A DNA stretch of 64,000 bases from Hippophae tibetana (Eukaryota > Streptophyta > Magnoliopsida > Rosales > Elaeagnaceae): positions 53,306,843-53,370,842 of the forward strand of contig CM072810.1 in NCBI GenBank assembly GCA_037013495.1. The letters run 5' to 3'. The number at the start of each line of letters is the position of its first letter. The first letter of the stretch is position 1. Under the pieces are notes generated by a model. That model made no database searches, was not told the DNA's origin, and worked only from the letters and a program-made list of their open reading frames with translations. A program made the translations under genes and the position numbers. Below are positions 36,803-51,650 of the stretch, piece by piece.

Positions 36803-39474
36803 GTGCACGACACAAGTCATTCTAAATGACACTTGGAAACAACAAAGAAAGGTTACCCACAACAACGAACCCAGGGATGGTACTTACCTCGGTTTCATCA
36901 TTCCGTCTCTTGTAAGCGAACTTCACCTCTAAGTTGTGCTCTTATGGGATAGAAATCGGAGATCATGTTTTGATACCAAACATAGGAAAATAGCTAATCC
37001 TTCCTTCCTAAAGCTTAAGCTTTCAATACGGGACGCTTGAGCTGTCACCCTTAATCCTCGTTCAAAGCTCACAACAAGTCACGAGGATGTTACCCCCCCG
37101 TGTACGACACAAGTCATTCTAAATGACACTTGGAAACAACATAGAAAGGTTACCCACAACAACAAACCCAGGGATGGATACTTAGCTCGGTTGCATCATT
37201 CTGTCTCTTGTAAGCTAACTTCACCTCGAACTTGTGCTTTTATGGGATACAAATTCGGAGATCATGTTTTGATAACAAATATAGGAAAAATAGCTAATCC
37301 TTCCTTCCTAAAGCTTAAGCTTCCCATACAGGACGCTTGAACTGTCACCCTTAATCCTCGTTCAAAGATCACAACAAGTCACGAGGCTGTTCCCCCCCGT
37401 GCACGACACAAGTCATTCTAAATGACACTTGAAAACAACATAGAAAGGTTACCTACAACAACAAACCCAGGGATGGTACTTACCTCAGTTGCATCATTCC
37501 GTCTCTTGTAACCGAACTTCACCTCTAACTTGTGCTTTTATGGGATACAAATCGGAGATCATATTTTGATACCAAACATAGGAAAATAGTTAATCCTTCC
37601 TTTCTAAAGCTTAAGCTTTCTATGCGGGACGCTTGAACTGTCACCCTTAATCCTCGTTCAAAGATCACAACAAGTCACGAGGTTGTTACCCCCCGTGCAC
37701 GACACAAGTCATTCTAACTGACACTTGGAAACAACAAGGAAAGGTTACCCACAACAACGAACCCAGGGATGGTACTTACCTCGGTTGCATCATTCCGTCT
37801 CTTGTAAGAGAACTTCACCTCAAACTTGTGCTTTTATGGGACACAAACCTGAGATCATGTTTTGATACCAAACATAGGAAAATAGCTAATCCTTCCTTCC
37901 TAAAGCGTAAGCTTTCAATACGGGACGCTTGAACTGCCACCCTTAATCCTCGTTCAAAGCTCACAACAAGTAACGAGGATGTTACCCCCCTTGCACGACA
38001 CAAGTCATTCTAAATGACACTTAGAAACAACAACGAAAGGTTACCCATAACAACGAACCCAGGGATGGTACTTACCTTGGTTGCATCATTCCGTCTCTTG
38101 TAAGCAAACTTCACCTCTGAGTTGTACTTTTATGGGATACAAATCGGAGATCATGTTTTGATACCAAACATAGGAAAATAGCTAATCCTTCCTTCCTAAA
38201 GCTTAAGCTTTCAATACGGGACGCTTGAGCTGTCACCCTTAATCCTCGTTCAAAGATCACAACAAGTCACGAGGTTGTTACCCCCCGTGCACGACACAAG
38301 TCATTCTAACTGACACTTGGAAAGAACAAGGAAAGGTTACCCACAACAACGAACACAGGGATGGATACTTACCTCGGTTGCATCATTCTGTCTCTTGTAA
38401 GCTAACTTCACCTCGAACTTGTGCTTTTATGGGATACAAATTCGGAGATCATGTTTTGATAACAAATATAGGAAAAATAGCTAATCCTTCCTTCCTAAAG
38501 CTTAAGCTTCCCATACAGGACGCTTGAACTGTCACCCTTAATCCTCGTTCAAAGATCACAACAAGTCACGAGGCTGTTCCCCCCCATGCACGACACAAGT
38601 CATTCTAAATGACACTTGGAAACAACATAGAAAGGTTACCCACAACAACAAACCCAGGGATGGTACTTACGTCGGTTGCATCATTCCGTCTCTTGTAAGC
38701 GAACTTCACCTCTAACTTGTGCTTTTATGGGATACAAATCGGAGATCATATTTTGATACCAAACATAGGAAAATAGTTAATCCTTCCTTTCTAAAGCTTA
38801 AGCTTTCCATGCGGGACGCTTGAACTGTCACCCTTAATCCTCGTTCAAAGATCACAACAAGTCACGAGGTTGTTACCCCCCGTGCACGACACAAGTCATT
38901 CTAACTGACACTTGGAAACAACATAGAAAGGTTACCCACAACAACAAACCCCGGGATGGTACTTACCTCGGTTGCATCATTCCGTCTCTTGTAAGGGAAC
39001 TTCACCTCTAACTTGTGCTTTTATGGGATACAAATCGGAGATCATATTTTGATACCAAACATAGGAAAATAGTTAATCCTTCCATTCTAAAGCTTAAGCT
39101 TTCCATGCGGGACGCTTGAACTGTCACCCTTAATCCTCGTTCAAAGATCACAACAAGTCACGAGGCTGTTACCCCCCGTGCACGACACAAATCATTCTAA
39201 ATGACACTTGGAAACAAAATAGAAAGGTTACCCACAACAACAAACCCCGCGATGGTACTTACCTCGGTTGCATCATTCCGTCTCTTGTAAGCGAACTTCA
39301 CCTCTAACTTGTGCTTTTATGGGATACAAATCGGAGATCATATTTTGATACCAAACATAGGAAAATAGTTAATCCTTCCTTCCTAAATCTTAAGCTTTCA
39401 ATACGGGACGCTTGAACTGTCACCCTTAATCCTCATTCAAAGCTCACAACAAGTCACGAGGATGTTACCCCCCC
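36803..39474. repeat. 9-monomer tandem duplication (2672 bp), copy B
   Basis: Repeats copy A in order and sequence with few differences (AAGAGAACTTC near 37806 against AAGCGAACTTC in A). Similarity to copy A ends near 39.07 kb (CCTTCCATTCT here, CCTTCCTTTCT in A), and the last 400 bp are a different class with AAACAAAATAG and CCCCGCGATGG. Confidence 0.9.
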
Positions 39475-41848
39475 GTGCACGACACAAGTCATTCTAAATG
39501 ACACTTGGAAACAAAAAAGAAAGGTTACCCACAACAACGAACCCAGGGATGGTACTTACCTCGGTTTCATCATTCCGTCTCTTGTAAGCGAACTTCACCT
39601 CTAAGTTGTGCTCTTATGGGATAGAAATCGGAGATCATATTTTGATACCAAACATAGGAAAATAGTTAATCCTTCCTTTCTAAAGCTTAAGCTTTCCATG
39701 CGGGACGCTTGAACTGTCACCCTTAATCCTCGTTCAAAGATCACAACAAGTCACGAGGTTGTTACCCCCCGTGCACGATACAAGTCATTCTAACTGACAC
39801 TTGGAAACAACATAGAAAGGTTACCCACAACAACAAACCCCGGGATGGTACTTACCTCGGTTGCATCATTCCGTCTCTTGTAAGGGAACTTCACCTCTAA
39901 CTTGTGCTTTTATGGGATACAAATCGGAGATCATATTTTGATACCAAACATAGGAAAATAGTTAATCCTTCCATTCTAAAGCTTAAGCTTTCCATGCGGG
40001 ACGGTTGAACTGTCACTCTTAATCCTCGTTCAAAGATCACAACAAGTCACGAGGCTGTTACCCCCCGTGCACGACACAAATCATTCTAAATGACACTTGG
40101 AAACAACATAGAAAGGTTACCCACAACAACAAACCCCGCGATGGTACTTACCTCGGTTGCATCATTCCGTCTCTTGTAAGCGAACTTCACCTCTAACTTG
40201 TGCTTTTATGGGATACAAATCGGAGATCATATTTTGATACCAAACATAGGAAAATAGTTAATCCTTCCTTCCTAAATCTTAAGCTTTCAATACGGGACGC
40301 TTGAACTGTCACCCTTAATCCTCATTCAAAGCTCACAACAAGTCACGAGGATGTTACCCCCCCGTGCACGACACAAGTCATTCTAAATGACACTTGGAAA
40401 CAACAAAGAAAGGTTACCCACAACAACGAACCCAGGGATGGTACTTACCTCGGTTTCATCATTCCGTCTCTTGTAAGCGAACTTCACCTCTAAGTTGTGC
40501 TCTTATGGGATAGAAATCGGAGATCATGTTTTGATACCAAACATAGGAAAATAGCTAATCCTTCCTTCCTAAAGCTTAAGCTTTCAATACGGGACGCTTG
40601 AGCTGTCACCCTTAATCCTCGTTCAAAGCTCACAACAAGTCACGAGGATGTTACCCCCCCGTGCACGACACAAGTCATTTTAAATGACACTTGGAAACAA
40701 CATAGAAAGGTTATCCACAACAACAAACACAGGGATGGATACTTAGCTCGATGCATCATTCTGTCTCTTGTAAGCTAACTTCACCTCGAACTTGTGCTTT
40801 TATGGGATACAAATTCGGAGATCATGTTTTGATAACAAATATAGGAAAAATAGCTAATCCTTCCTTCCTAAAGCTTAAGCTTCCCATACAGGACGCTTGA
40901 ACTGTCACCCTTAATCCTCGTTCAAAGATCACAACAAGTCACGAGGCTGTTCCCCCCCGTGCAAGACACAAGTCATTCTAAATGACACTTGAAAACAACA
41001 TAGAAAGGTTACCTACAACAACAAACCCAGGGATGGTACTTACCTCAGTTGCATCATTCCGTCTCTTGTAAGCGAACTTCACCTCTAACTTGTGCTTTTA
41101 TGGGATACAAATCGGAGATCATATTTTGATACCAAACATAGGAAAATAGTTAATCCTTCCTTTCTAAAGCTTAAGCTTTCTATGCGGGACGCTTGAACTG
41201 TCACCCTTAATCCTCGTTCAAAGATCACAACAAGTCACGAGGTTGTTACCCCCCCGTGCACGACACAAGTCATTCTAACTGACACTTGGAAACAACAAGG
41301 AAAGGTTACCCACAACAACGAACCCAGGGATGGTACTTACCTCGGTTGCATCATTCCGTCTCTTGTAAGCGAACTTCACCTCGAACTTGTGCTTTTATGG
41401 GACACAAACCTGAGATCATGTTTTGATACCAAACATAGGAAAATAGCTAATCCTTCCTTCCTAAAGCGTAAGCTTTCAATACGGGACGCTTGAACTGCCA
41501 CCCTTAATCCTCGTTCAAAGCTCACAACAAGTAACGAGGATGTTACCCCCCTTGCACGACACAAGTCATTCTAAATGACACTTAGAAACAACAAGGAAAG
41601 GTTACCCATAACAATGAACCCAGGGATGGTACTTACCTTGGTTGCATCATTCCGTCTCTTGTAAGCGAACTTCACCTCTAACTTGTGCTTTTATGGGATA
41701 CAAATCGGAGATCATATTTTGATACCAAACATAGGAAAATAGTTAATCCTTCCTTCCTAAATCTTAAGCTTTCAATACGGGACGCTTGAACTGTCACCCT
41801 TAATCCTCATTCAAAGCTCACAACAAGTCACGAGGATGTTACCCCCCC
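39475..41848. repeat. 8-monomer tandem duplication (2374 bp), copy A
   Basis: Markers repeat 2374 bp apart: AAACAAAAAAGAAAGG near 39510 and 41884, GGGACGGTTGAACTGTCACT near 39998 and 42372, GCTCGATGCATC at 40746 and 43120, and GTGCAAGACAC near 40970 and 43340. The HOR length thus changes from nine to eight monomers at about 39.3 kb. Confidence 0.92.
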
Positions 41849-44221
41849 GTGCACGACACAAGTCATTCTAAATGACACTTGGAAACAAAAAAGAAAGGTT
41901 ACCCACAACAACGAACCCAGGGATGGTACTTACCTCGGTTTCATCATTCCGTCTCTTGTAAGCGAACTTCACCTCTAAGTTGTGCTCTTATGGGATAGAA
42001 ATCGGAGATCATATTTTGATACCAAACATAGGAAAATAGTTAATCCTTCCTTTCTAAAGCTTAAGCTTTCCATGCGGGACGCTTGAACTGTCACCCTTAA
42101 TCCTCGTTCAAAGATCACAACAAGTCACGAGGTTGTTACCCCCCGTGCACGATACAAGTCATTCTAACTGACACTTGGAAACAACATAGAAAGGTTACCC
42201 ACAACAACAAACCCCGGGATGGTACTTACCTCGGTTGCATCATTCCGTCTCTTGTAAGGGAACTTCACCTCTAACTTGTGCTTTTATGGGATACAAATCG
42301 GAGATCATATTTTGATACCAAACATAGGAAAATAGTTAATCCTTCCATTCTAAAGCTTAAGCTTTCCATGCGGGACGGTTGAACTGTCACTCTTAATCCT
42401 CGTTCAAAGATCACAACAAGTCACGAGGCTGTTACCCCCCGTGCACGACACAAATCATTCTAAATGACACTTGGAAACAACATAGAAAGGTTACCCACAA
42501 CAACAAACCCCGCGATGGTACTTACCTCGGTTGCATCATTCCGTCTCTTGTAAGCGAACTTCACCTCTAACTTGTGCTTTTATGGGATACAAATCGGAGA
42601 TCATATTTTGATACCAAACATAGGAAAATAGTTAATCCTTCCTTCCTAAATCTTAAGCTTTCAATACGGGACGCTTGAACTGTCACCCTTAATCCTCATT
42701 CAAAGCTCACAACAAGTCACGAGGATGTTACCCCCCCGTGCACGACACAAGTCATTCTAAATGACACTTGGAAACAACAAAGAAAGGTTACCCACAACAA
42801 CGAACCCAGGGATGGTACTTACCTCGGTTTCATCATTCCGTCTCTTGTAAGCGAACTTCACCTCTAAGTTGTGCTCTTATGGGATAGAAATCGGAGATCA
42901 TGTTTTGATACCAAACATAGGAAAATAGCTAATCCTTCCTTCCTAAAGCTTAAGCTTTCAATACGGGACGCTTGAGCTGTCACCCTTAATCCTCGTTCAA
43001 AGCTCACAACAAGTCACGAGGATGTTACCCCCCCGTGCACGACACAAGTCATTCTAAATGACACTTGGAAACAACATAGAAAGGTTATCCACAACAACAA
43101 ACACAGGGATGGATACTTAGCTCGATGCATCATTCTGTCTCTTGTAAGCTAACTTCACCTCGAACTTGTGCTTTTATGGGATACAAATTCGGAGATCATG
43201 TTTTGATAACAAATATAGGAAAAATAGCTAATCCTTCCTTCCTAAAGCTTAAGCTTCCCATACAGGACGCTTGAACTGTCACCCTTAATCCTCGTTCAAA
43301 GATCACAACAAGTCACGAGGCTGTTCCCCCCCGTGCAAGACACAAGTCATTCTAAATGACACTTGAAAACAACATAGAAAGGTTACCTACAACAACAAAC
43401 CCAGGGATGGTACTTACCTCAGTTGCATCATTCCGTCTCTTGTAAGCGAACTTCACCTCTAACTTGTGCTTTTATGGGATACAAATCGGAGATCATATTT
43501 TGATACCAAACATAGGAAAATAGTTAATCCTTCCTTTCTAAAGCTTAAGCTTTCTATGCGGGACGCTTGAACTGTCACCCTTAATCCTCGTTCAAAGATC
43601 ACAACAAGTCACGAGGTTGTTACCCCCCGTGCACGACACAAGTCATTCTAACTGACACTTGGAAACAACAAGGAAAGGTTACCCACAACAACGAACCCAG
43701 GGATGGTACTTACCTCGGTTGCATCATTCCGTCTCTTGTAAGCGAACTTCACCTCGAACTTGTGCTTTTATGGGACACAAACCTGAGATCATGTTTTGAT
43801 ACCAAACATAGGAAAATAGCTAATCCTTCCTTCCTAAAGCGTAAGCTTTCAATACGGGACGCTTGAACTGCCACCCTTAATCCTCGTTCAAAGCTCACAA
43901 CAAGTAACGAGGATGTTACCCCCCTTGCACGACACAAGTCATTCTAAATGACACTTAGAAACAACAAGGAAAGGTTACCCATAACAATGAACCCAGGGAT
44001 GGTACTTACCTTGGTTGCATCATTCCGTCTCTTGTAAGCGAACTTCACCTCTGAGTTGTACTTTTATGGGATACAAATCGGAGATCAGGTTTTGATACCA
44101 AACATAGGAAAATAGCTAATCCTTCCTTCCTAAAGCTTAAGCTTTCAGTACGGGACGCTTGAGCTGTCACCCTTAATCCTCGTTCAAAGCTCACAACAAG
44201 TCACGAGGATGTTACCCCCCC
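41849..44221. repeat. 8-monomer tandem duplication (2373 bp), copy B
   Basis: Same order as copy A. It is one base shorter because one C-run has lost a C (near 43627 compared with 41256). Similarity ends near 44.05 kb, where CTCTGAGTTGTACTTTT replaces CTCTAACTTGTGC. Confidence 0.92.
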
Positions 44222-45529
44222 GTGCACGACACAAGTCATTCTAAATGACACTTGGAAACAACATAGAAAGGTTACCCACAACAACAAACGCAGGGATGGA
44301 TACTTACCTCGGTTGCATCATTCTGTCTCTTGTAAGCTAACTTCACCTCGAACTTGTGCTTTTATGGGATACAAATTCGGAGATCATGTTTTGATAACAA
44401 ATATAGGAAAAATAGCTAATCCTTCCTTCCTAAAGCTTAAGCTTCCCATACAGGACGCTTGAACTGTCACCCTTAATCCTCGTTCAAAGATCACAACAAG
44501 TCACGAGGTTGTTACCCCCCGTGCACGACACAAGTCATTCTAACTGACACTTGGAAACAACATAGAAAGGTTACCCACAACAACAAACCCCGGGATGGTA
44601 CTTACCTCGGTTGCATCATTCCGTCTCTTGTAAGGGAACTTCACCTCTAACTTGTGCTTTTATGGGATACAAATCGGAGATCATATTTTGATACCAAACA
44701 TAGGAAAATAGTTAATCCTTCCATTCTAAAGCTTAAGCTTTCCATGCGGGACGCTTGAACTGTCACCCTTAATCGTCGTTCAAAGATCACAACAAGTCAC
44801 GAGGCTGTTACCCCCCGTGCACGACACAAATCATTCTAAATGACACTTGGAAACAACATAGAAAGGTTACCCACAACAACAAACCCCGGGATGGTACTTA
44901 CCTCGGTTTCATCATTCCGTCTCTTGTAAGCGAACTTCACCTCTAAGTTGTGCTCTTATGGGATAGAAATCGGAGATCATGTTTTGATACCAAACATAGG
45001 AAAATAGCTAATCCTTCCTTCCTAAAGCTTAAGCTTTCAATACGGGACGCTTGAACTGTCACCCTTAATCCTCGTTCAAAGATCACAACAAGTCACGAGG
45101 CTGTTACCCCCCGTGCACGACACAAATCATTCTAAATGACACTTGGAAACAAAATAGAAAGGTTACCCACAACAACAAACCCCGCGATGGTACTTACCTC
45201 GGTTGCATCATTCCGTCTCTTGTAAGCGAACTTCACCTCTAACTTGTGCTTTTATGGGATACAAATCGGAGATCATATTTTGATACCAAACATAGGAAAA
45301 TAGTTAATCCTTCCTTCCTAAATCTTAAGCTTTCAATACGGGACGCTTGAACTGTCACCCTTAATCCTCATTCAAAGCTCACAACAAGTCACGAGGATGT
45401 TACCCCCCCGTGCACGACACAAGTCATTCTAAATGACACTTGGAAACAACAAAGAAAGGTTACCCACAACAACGAACCCAGGGATGGTACTTACCTCGGT
45501 TTCATCATTCCGTCTCTTGTAAGCGAACT

Positions 45530-47490
45530 TCACCTCTAACTTGTGCTTTTATGGGATACAAATCGGAGATCATATTTTGATACCAAACATAGGAAAATAG
45601 TTAATCCTTCCTTCCTAAATCTTAAGCTTTCAATACGGGACGCTTGAACTGTCACCCTTAATCCTCATTCAAAGCTCACAACAAGTCACGAGGATGTTAC
45701 CCCCCCGTGCACGACACAAGTCATTCTAAATGACACTTGGAAACAACATAGAAAGGTTATCCACAACAACAAACCCAGGGATGGATACTTAGCTCGGTTG
45801 CATCATTCTGTCTCTTGTAAGCTAACTTCACCTCGAACTTGTGCTTTTATGGGATACAAATTCGGAGATCATGTTTTGATAACAAATATAGGAAAAATAG
45901 CTAATCCTTCCTTCCTAAAGCTTAAGCTTCCCATACAGGACGCTTGAACTGTCACCCTTAATCCTCGTTCAAAGATCACAACAAGTCACGAGGCTGTTCC
46001 CCCCCGTGCACGACACACGTCATTCTAAATGACACTTGAAAACAACATAGAAAGGTTACCTACAACAACAAACCCAAGGATGGTACTTACCTCAGTTGCA
46101 TCATTCCGTCTCTTGTAAGCGAACTTCACCTCTAACTTGTGCTTTTATGGGATACAAATCGGAGATCATATTTTGATACCAAACATAGGAAAATAGTTAA
46201 TCCTTCCTTTCTAAAGCTTAAGCTTTCTATGCGGGACGCTTGAACTGTCACCCTTAATCCTCGTTCAAAGATCACAACAAGTCACGAGGTTGTTACCCCC
46301 CGTGCACGACACAAGTCATTCTAACTGACACTTGGAAACAACAAGGAAAGGTTACCCACAACAACGAACCCAGGGATGGTACTTACCTCGGTTGCATCAT
46401 TACGTCTCTTGTAAGCGAACTTCACCTCGAACTTGTGCTTTTATGGGACACAAACCTGAGATCATGTTTTGATACCAAACATAGGAAAATAGCTAATCCT
46501 TCCTTCCTAAAGCGTAAGCTTTCAATACGGGACGCTTGAACTGCCACCCTTAATCCTCGTTCAAAGCTCACAACAAGTAACGAGGATGTTACCCCCTTGC
46601 ACGACACAAGTCATTCTAAATGACACTTAGAAACAACAAGGAAAGGTTACCCATAACAACGAACCCAGGGATGGTACTTACCTTGGTTGCATCATTCCGT
46701 CTCTTGTAAGCGAACTTCACCTCTGAGTTGTACTTTTATGGGATACAAATCGGAGATCATGTTTTGATACCAAACATAGGAAAATAGCTAATCCTTCCTT
46801 CCTAAAGCTTAAGCTTTCAATACGGGACGCTTGACTGTCACCCTTAATCCTCGTTCAAAGCTCACAACAAGTCACGAGGATGTTACCCCCCCGTGCACGA
46901 CACAAGTCATTCTAAATGACACTTGGAAACAACATAGAAAGGTTACCCACAACAACAAACGCAGGGATGGATACTTACCTCAATTGCATCATTCTGTCTC
47001 TTGTAAGCTAACTTCACCTCGAACTTGTGCTTTTATGGGATACAAATTCGGAGATCATGTTTTGATAACAAATATAGGAAAAATAGCTAATCCTTCCTTC
47101 CTAAAGCTTAAGCTTCCCATACAGGACGCTTGAACTGTCACCCTTAATCCTCGTTCAAAGATCACAACAAGTCACGAGGTTGTTACCCCCCGTGCACGAC
47201 ACAAGTCATTCTAACTGACACTTGGAAACAACATAGAAAGGTTACCCACAACAACAAACCCCGGGATGGTACTTACCTCGGTTGCATCATTCCGTCTCTT
47301 GTAAGGGAACTTCACCTCTAACTTGTGCTTTTATGGGATACAAATCGGAGATCATATTTTGATACCAAACATAGGAAAATAGTTAATCCTTCCATTCTAA
47401 AGCTTAAGCTTTCCATGCGGGACGCTTGAACTGTCACCCTTAATCCTCGTTCAAAGATCACAACAAGTCACGAGGCTGTTACCCCCCGTG
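45530..47490. repeat. Split duplication at 4158-bp offset, copy A
   Basis: About 2 kb of sequence, including GGTTATCCACAACAACAAAC (about 45755), CATCATTACGTCTC (about 46395), a shortened GACGCTTGACTGTC (about 46828) and CTCAATTGCATC (about 46979), is repeated 4158 bp (14 monomers) to the right. The ends are approximate, read from where shared rare variants stop. The copies are separated by other monomers and are not adjacent. Confidence 0.85.
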
Positions 47491-49689
47491 CACGACACAA
47501 GTCATTCTAAATGACACTTGGAAACAACATAGAAAGGTTACCCACAACAACGAACCCAGGGATGCTACTTACCTCGGTTGCATCATTCCGTCTCTTGTAA
47601 GCGAACTTCACCTCTAACTTGTGCTTTTATGGGATACAAATCGGAGATCATGTTTTGATAACAAACATAGGAAAATAGCTAATCCTTCCTTCCTAAAGCT
47701 TAAGCTTCCAATACGGGACGCTTGAGCTGTCACCCTTAATCCTCGTTCAAAGCTCACAACAAGTCACGAGGATGTTACCCCCCTTGCACGACACAAGTCA
47801 TTCTAAATGACACTTAGAAACAACAAGGAAAGGTTACCCATAACAACGAACCCAGGGATGGTACTTACCTTGGTTGCATCATTCCGTCTCTTGTAAGCGA
47901 ACTTCACCTCTAAGTTGTGCTCTTATAGGATAGAAATCGGAGATCATGTTTTGATACCAAACATAGGAAAATAGCTAATCCTTCCTTCCTAAAGCTTAAG
48001 CTTTCAATACGGGACGCTTGAGCTGTCACCCTTAATCCTCGTTCAAAGCTCACAACAAGTCACGAGGATGTTACCCCCCCGTGCACGACACAAGTCATTC
48101 TAAATGACACTTGGAAACAATATAGAAAGGTTATCCACAACAACAAACACAGGGATGGATACTTAGCTCGATGCATCATTCTGTCTCTTGTAAGCTAACT
48201 TCACCTCGAACTTGTGCTTTTATGGGATACAAATTCGGAGATCATGTTTTGATAACAAATATAGGAAAAATAGCTAATCCTTCCTTCCTAAAGCTTAAGC
48301 TTCCCATACAGGACGCTTGAACTGTCACCCTTAATCCTCGTTCAAAGATCACAACAAGTCACGAGGCTGTTCCCCCCCGTGCAAGACACAAGTCATTCTA
48401 AATGACACTAGAAAACAACATAGAAAGGTTACCTACAACAACAAACCCAGGGATGGTACTTACCTCGGTTTCATCATTCCGTCTCTTGTAAGCGAACTTC
48501 ACCTCTAAGTTGTGCTCTTATGGGATAGAAATCGGAGATCATGTTTTGATACCAAACATAGGAAAATAGCTAATCCTTCCTTCCTAAAGCTTAAGCTTTC
48601 AATACGGGACGCTTGAACTGTCACCCTTAATCCTCGTTCAAAGATCACAACAAGTCACGAGGCTGTTACCCCCCGTGCACGACACAAATCATTCTAAATG
48701 ACACTTGGAAACAAAATAGAAAGGTTACCCACAACAACAAACCCCGCGATGGTACTTACCTCGGTTGCATCATTCCGTCTCTTGTAAGCGAACTTCACCT
48801 CTAACTTGTGCTTTTATGGGATACAAATCGGAGATCATATTTTGATACCAAACATAGGAAAATAGTTAATCCTTCCTTCCTAAATCTTAAGCTTTCAATA
48901 CGGGACGCTTGAACTGTCACCCTTAATCCTCATTCAAAGCTCACAACAAGTCACGAGGATGTTACCCCCCCGTGCACGACACAAGTCATTCTAAATGACA
49001 CTTGGAAACAACAAAGAAAGGTTACCCACAACAACGAACCCAGGGATGGTACTTACCTCGGTTTCATCATTCCGTCTCTTGTAAGCGAACTTCACCTCTA
49101 AGTTGTGCTCTTATGGGATAGAAATCGGAGATCATGTTTTGATACCAAACATAGGAAAATAGCTAATCCTTCCTTCCTAAAGCTTAAGCTTTCAATACGG
49201 GACGCTTGAGCTGTCACCCTTAATCCTCGTTCAAAGCTCACAACAAGTCACGAGGATGTTACCCCCCCGTGCACGACACAAGTCATTCTAAATGACACTT
49301 GGAAACAACATAGAAAGGTTATCCACAACAACAAACACAGGGATGGATACTTAGCTCGATGCATCATTCTGTCTCTTGTAAGCTAACTTCACCTCGAACT
49401 TGTGCTTTTATGGGATACAAATTCGGAGATCATGTTTTGATAACAAATATAGGAAAAATAGCTAATCCTTCCTTCCTAAAGCTTAAGCTTCCCATACAGG
49501 ACGCTTGAACTGTCACCCTTAATCCTCGTTCAAAGATCACAACAAGTCACGAGGCTGTTCCCCCCCGTGCAAGACACAAGTCATTCTAAATGACACTTGA
49601 AAACAACATAGAAAGGTTACCTACAACAACAAACCTAGGGATGGTACTTACCTCAGTTGCATCATTCCGTCTCTTGTAAGCGAACTTCA

Positions 49690-51650
49690 CCTCTAACTTG
49701 TGCTTTTATGGGATACAAATCGGAGATCATATTTTGATACCAAACATAGGAAAATAGTTAATCCTTCCTTCCTAAATCTTAAGCTTTCAATACGGGACGC
49801 TTGAACTGTCACCCTTAATCCTCATTCAAAGCTCACAACAAGTCACGAGGATGTTACCCCCCCGTGCACGACACAAGTCATTCTAAATGACACTTGGAAA
49901 CAACATAGAAAGGTTATCCACAACAACAAACCCAGGGATGGATACTTAGCTCGGTTGCATCATTCTGTCTCTTGTAAGCTAACTTCACCTCGAACTTGTG
50001 CTTTTATGGGATACAAATTCGGAGATCATGTTTTGATAACAAATATAGGAAAAATAGCTAATCCTTCCTTCCTAAAGCTTAAGCTTCCCATACAGGACGC
50101 TTGAACTGTCACCCTTAATCCTCGTTCAAAGATCACAACAAGTCACGAGGCTGTTCCCCCCCGTGCACGACACAAGTCATTCTAAATGACACTTGAAAAC
50201 AACATAGAAAGGTTACCTACAACAACAAACCCAGGGATGGTACTTACCTCAGTTGCATCATTCCGTCTCTTGTAAGCGAACTTCACCTCTAACTTGTGCT
50301 TTTATGGGATACAAATCGGAGATCATATTTTGATACCAAACATAGGAAAATAGTTAATCCTTCCTTTCTAAAGCTTAAGCTTTCTATGCGGGACGCTTGA
50401 ACTGTCACCCTTAATCCTCGTTCAAAGATCACAACAAGTCACGAGGTTGTTACCCCCCGTGCACGACACAAGTCATTCTAACTGACACTTGGAAACAACA
50501 AGGAAAGGTTACCCACAACAACGAACCCAGGGATGGTACTTACCTCGGTTGCATCATTACGTCTCTTGTAAGCGAACTTCACCTCGAACTTGTGCTTTTA
50601 TGGGACACAAACCTGAGATCATGTTTTGATACCAAACATAGGAAAATAGCTAATCCTTCCTTCCTTAAGCGTAAGCTTTCAATACGGGACGCTTGAACTG
50701 CCACCCTTAATCCTCGTTCAAAGCTCACAACAAGTAACGAGGATGTTACCCCCCTTGCACGACACAAGTCATTCTAAATGACACTTAGAAACAACAAGGA
50801 AAGGTTACCCATAACAACGAACCCAGGGATGGTACTTACCTTGGTTGCATCATTCCGTCTCTTGTAAGCGAACTTCACCTCTGAGTTGTACTTTTATGGG
50901 ATACAAATCGGAGATCATGTTTTGATACCAAACATAGGAAAATAGCTAATCCTTCCTTCCTAAAGCTTAAGCTTTCAATACGGGACGCTTGACTGTCACC
51001 CTTAATCCTCGTTCAAAGCTCACAACAAGTCACGAGGATGTTACCCCCCCGTGCACGACACAAGTCATTCTAAATGACACTTGGAAACAACATAGAAAGG
51101 TTACCCACAACAACAAACGCAGGGATGGATACTTACCTCAATTGCATCATTCTGTCTCTTGTAAGCTAACTTCACCTCGAACTTGTGCTTTTATGGGATA
51201 CAAATTCGGAGATCATGTTTTGATAACAAATATAGGAAAAATAGCTAATCCTTCCTTCCTAAAGCTTAAGCTTCCCATACAGGACGCTTGAACTGTCACC
51301 CTTAATCCTCGTTCAAAGATCACAACAAGTCACGAGGTTGTTACCCCCCGTGCACGACACAAGTCATTCTAACTGACACTTGGAAACAACATAGAAAGGT
51401 TACCCACAACAACAAACCCCGGGATGGTACTTACCTCGGTTGCATCATTCCGTCTCTTGTAAGGGAACTTCACCTCTAACTTGTGCTTTTATGGGATACA
51501 AATCGGAGATCATATTTTGATACCAAACATAGGAAAATAGTTAATCCTTCCATTCTAAAGCTTAAGCTTTCCATGCGGGACGCTTGAACTGTCACCCTTA
51601 ATCCTCGTTCAAAGATCACAACAAGTCACGAGGCTGTTACCTCCCGTGCA
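49690..51650. repeat. Split duplication at 4158-bp offset, copy B
   Basis: Carries the same private variants as 45530-47490, including the one-base deletion GACGCTTGACTGTC near 50986 and CTCAATTGCATC near 51137. Copy B differs by TTCCTTAAGCG near 50661 and by CTGTTACCTCCC near 51637. Confidence 0.85.

Noticed and set aside
46831-47133. Longest open frame, 100 codons (repeated at 50989)
   Set aside because: It is opened by a one-base deletion (GACGCTTGACTG) and by the 298-bp class shift. The second copy is explained by the 4158-bp-offset duplication.
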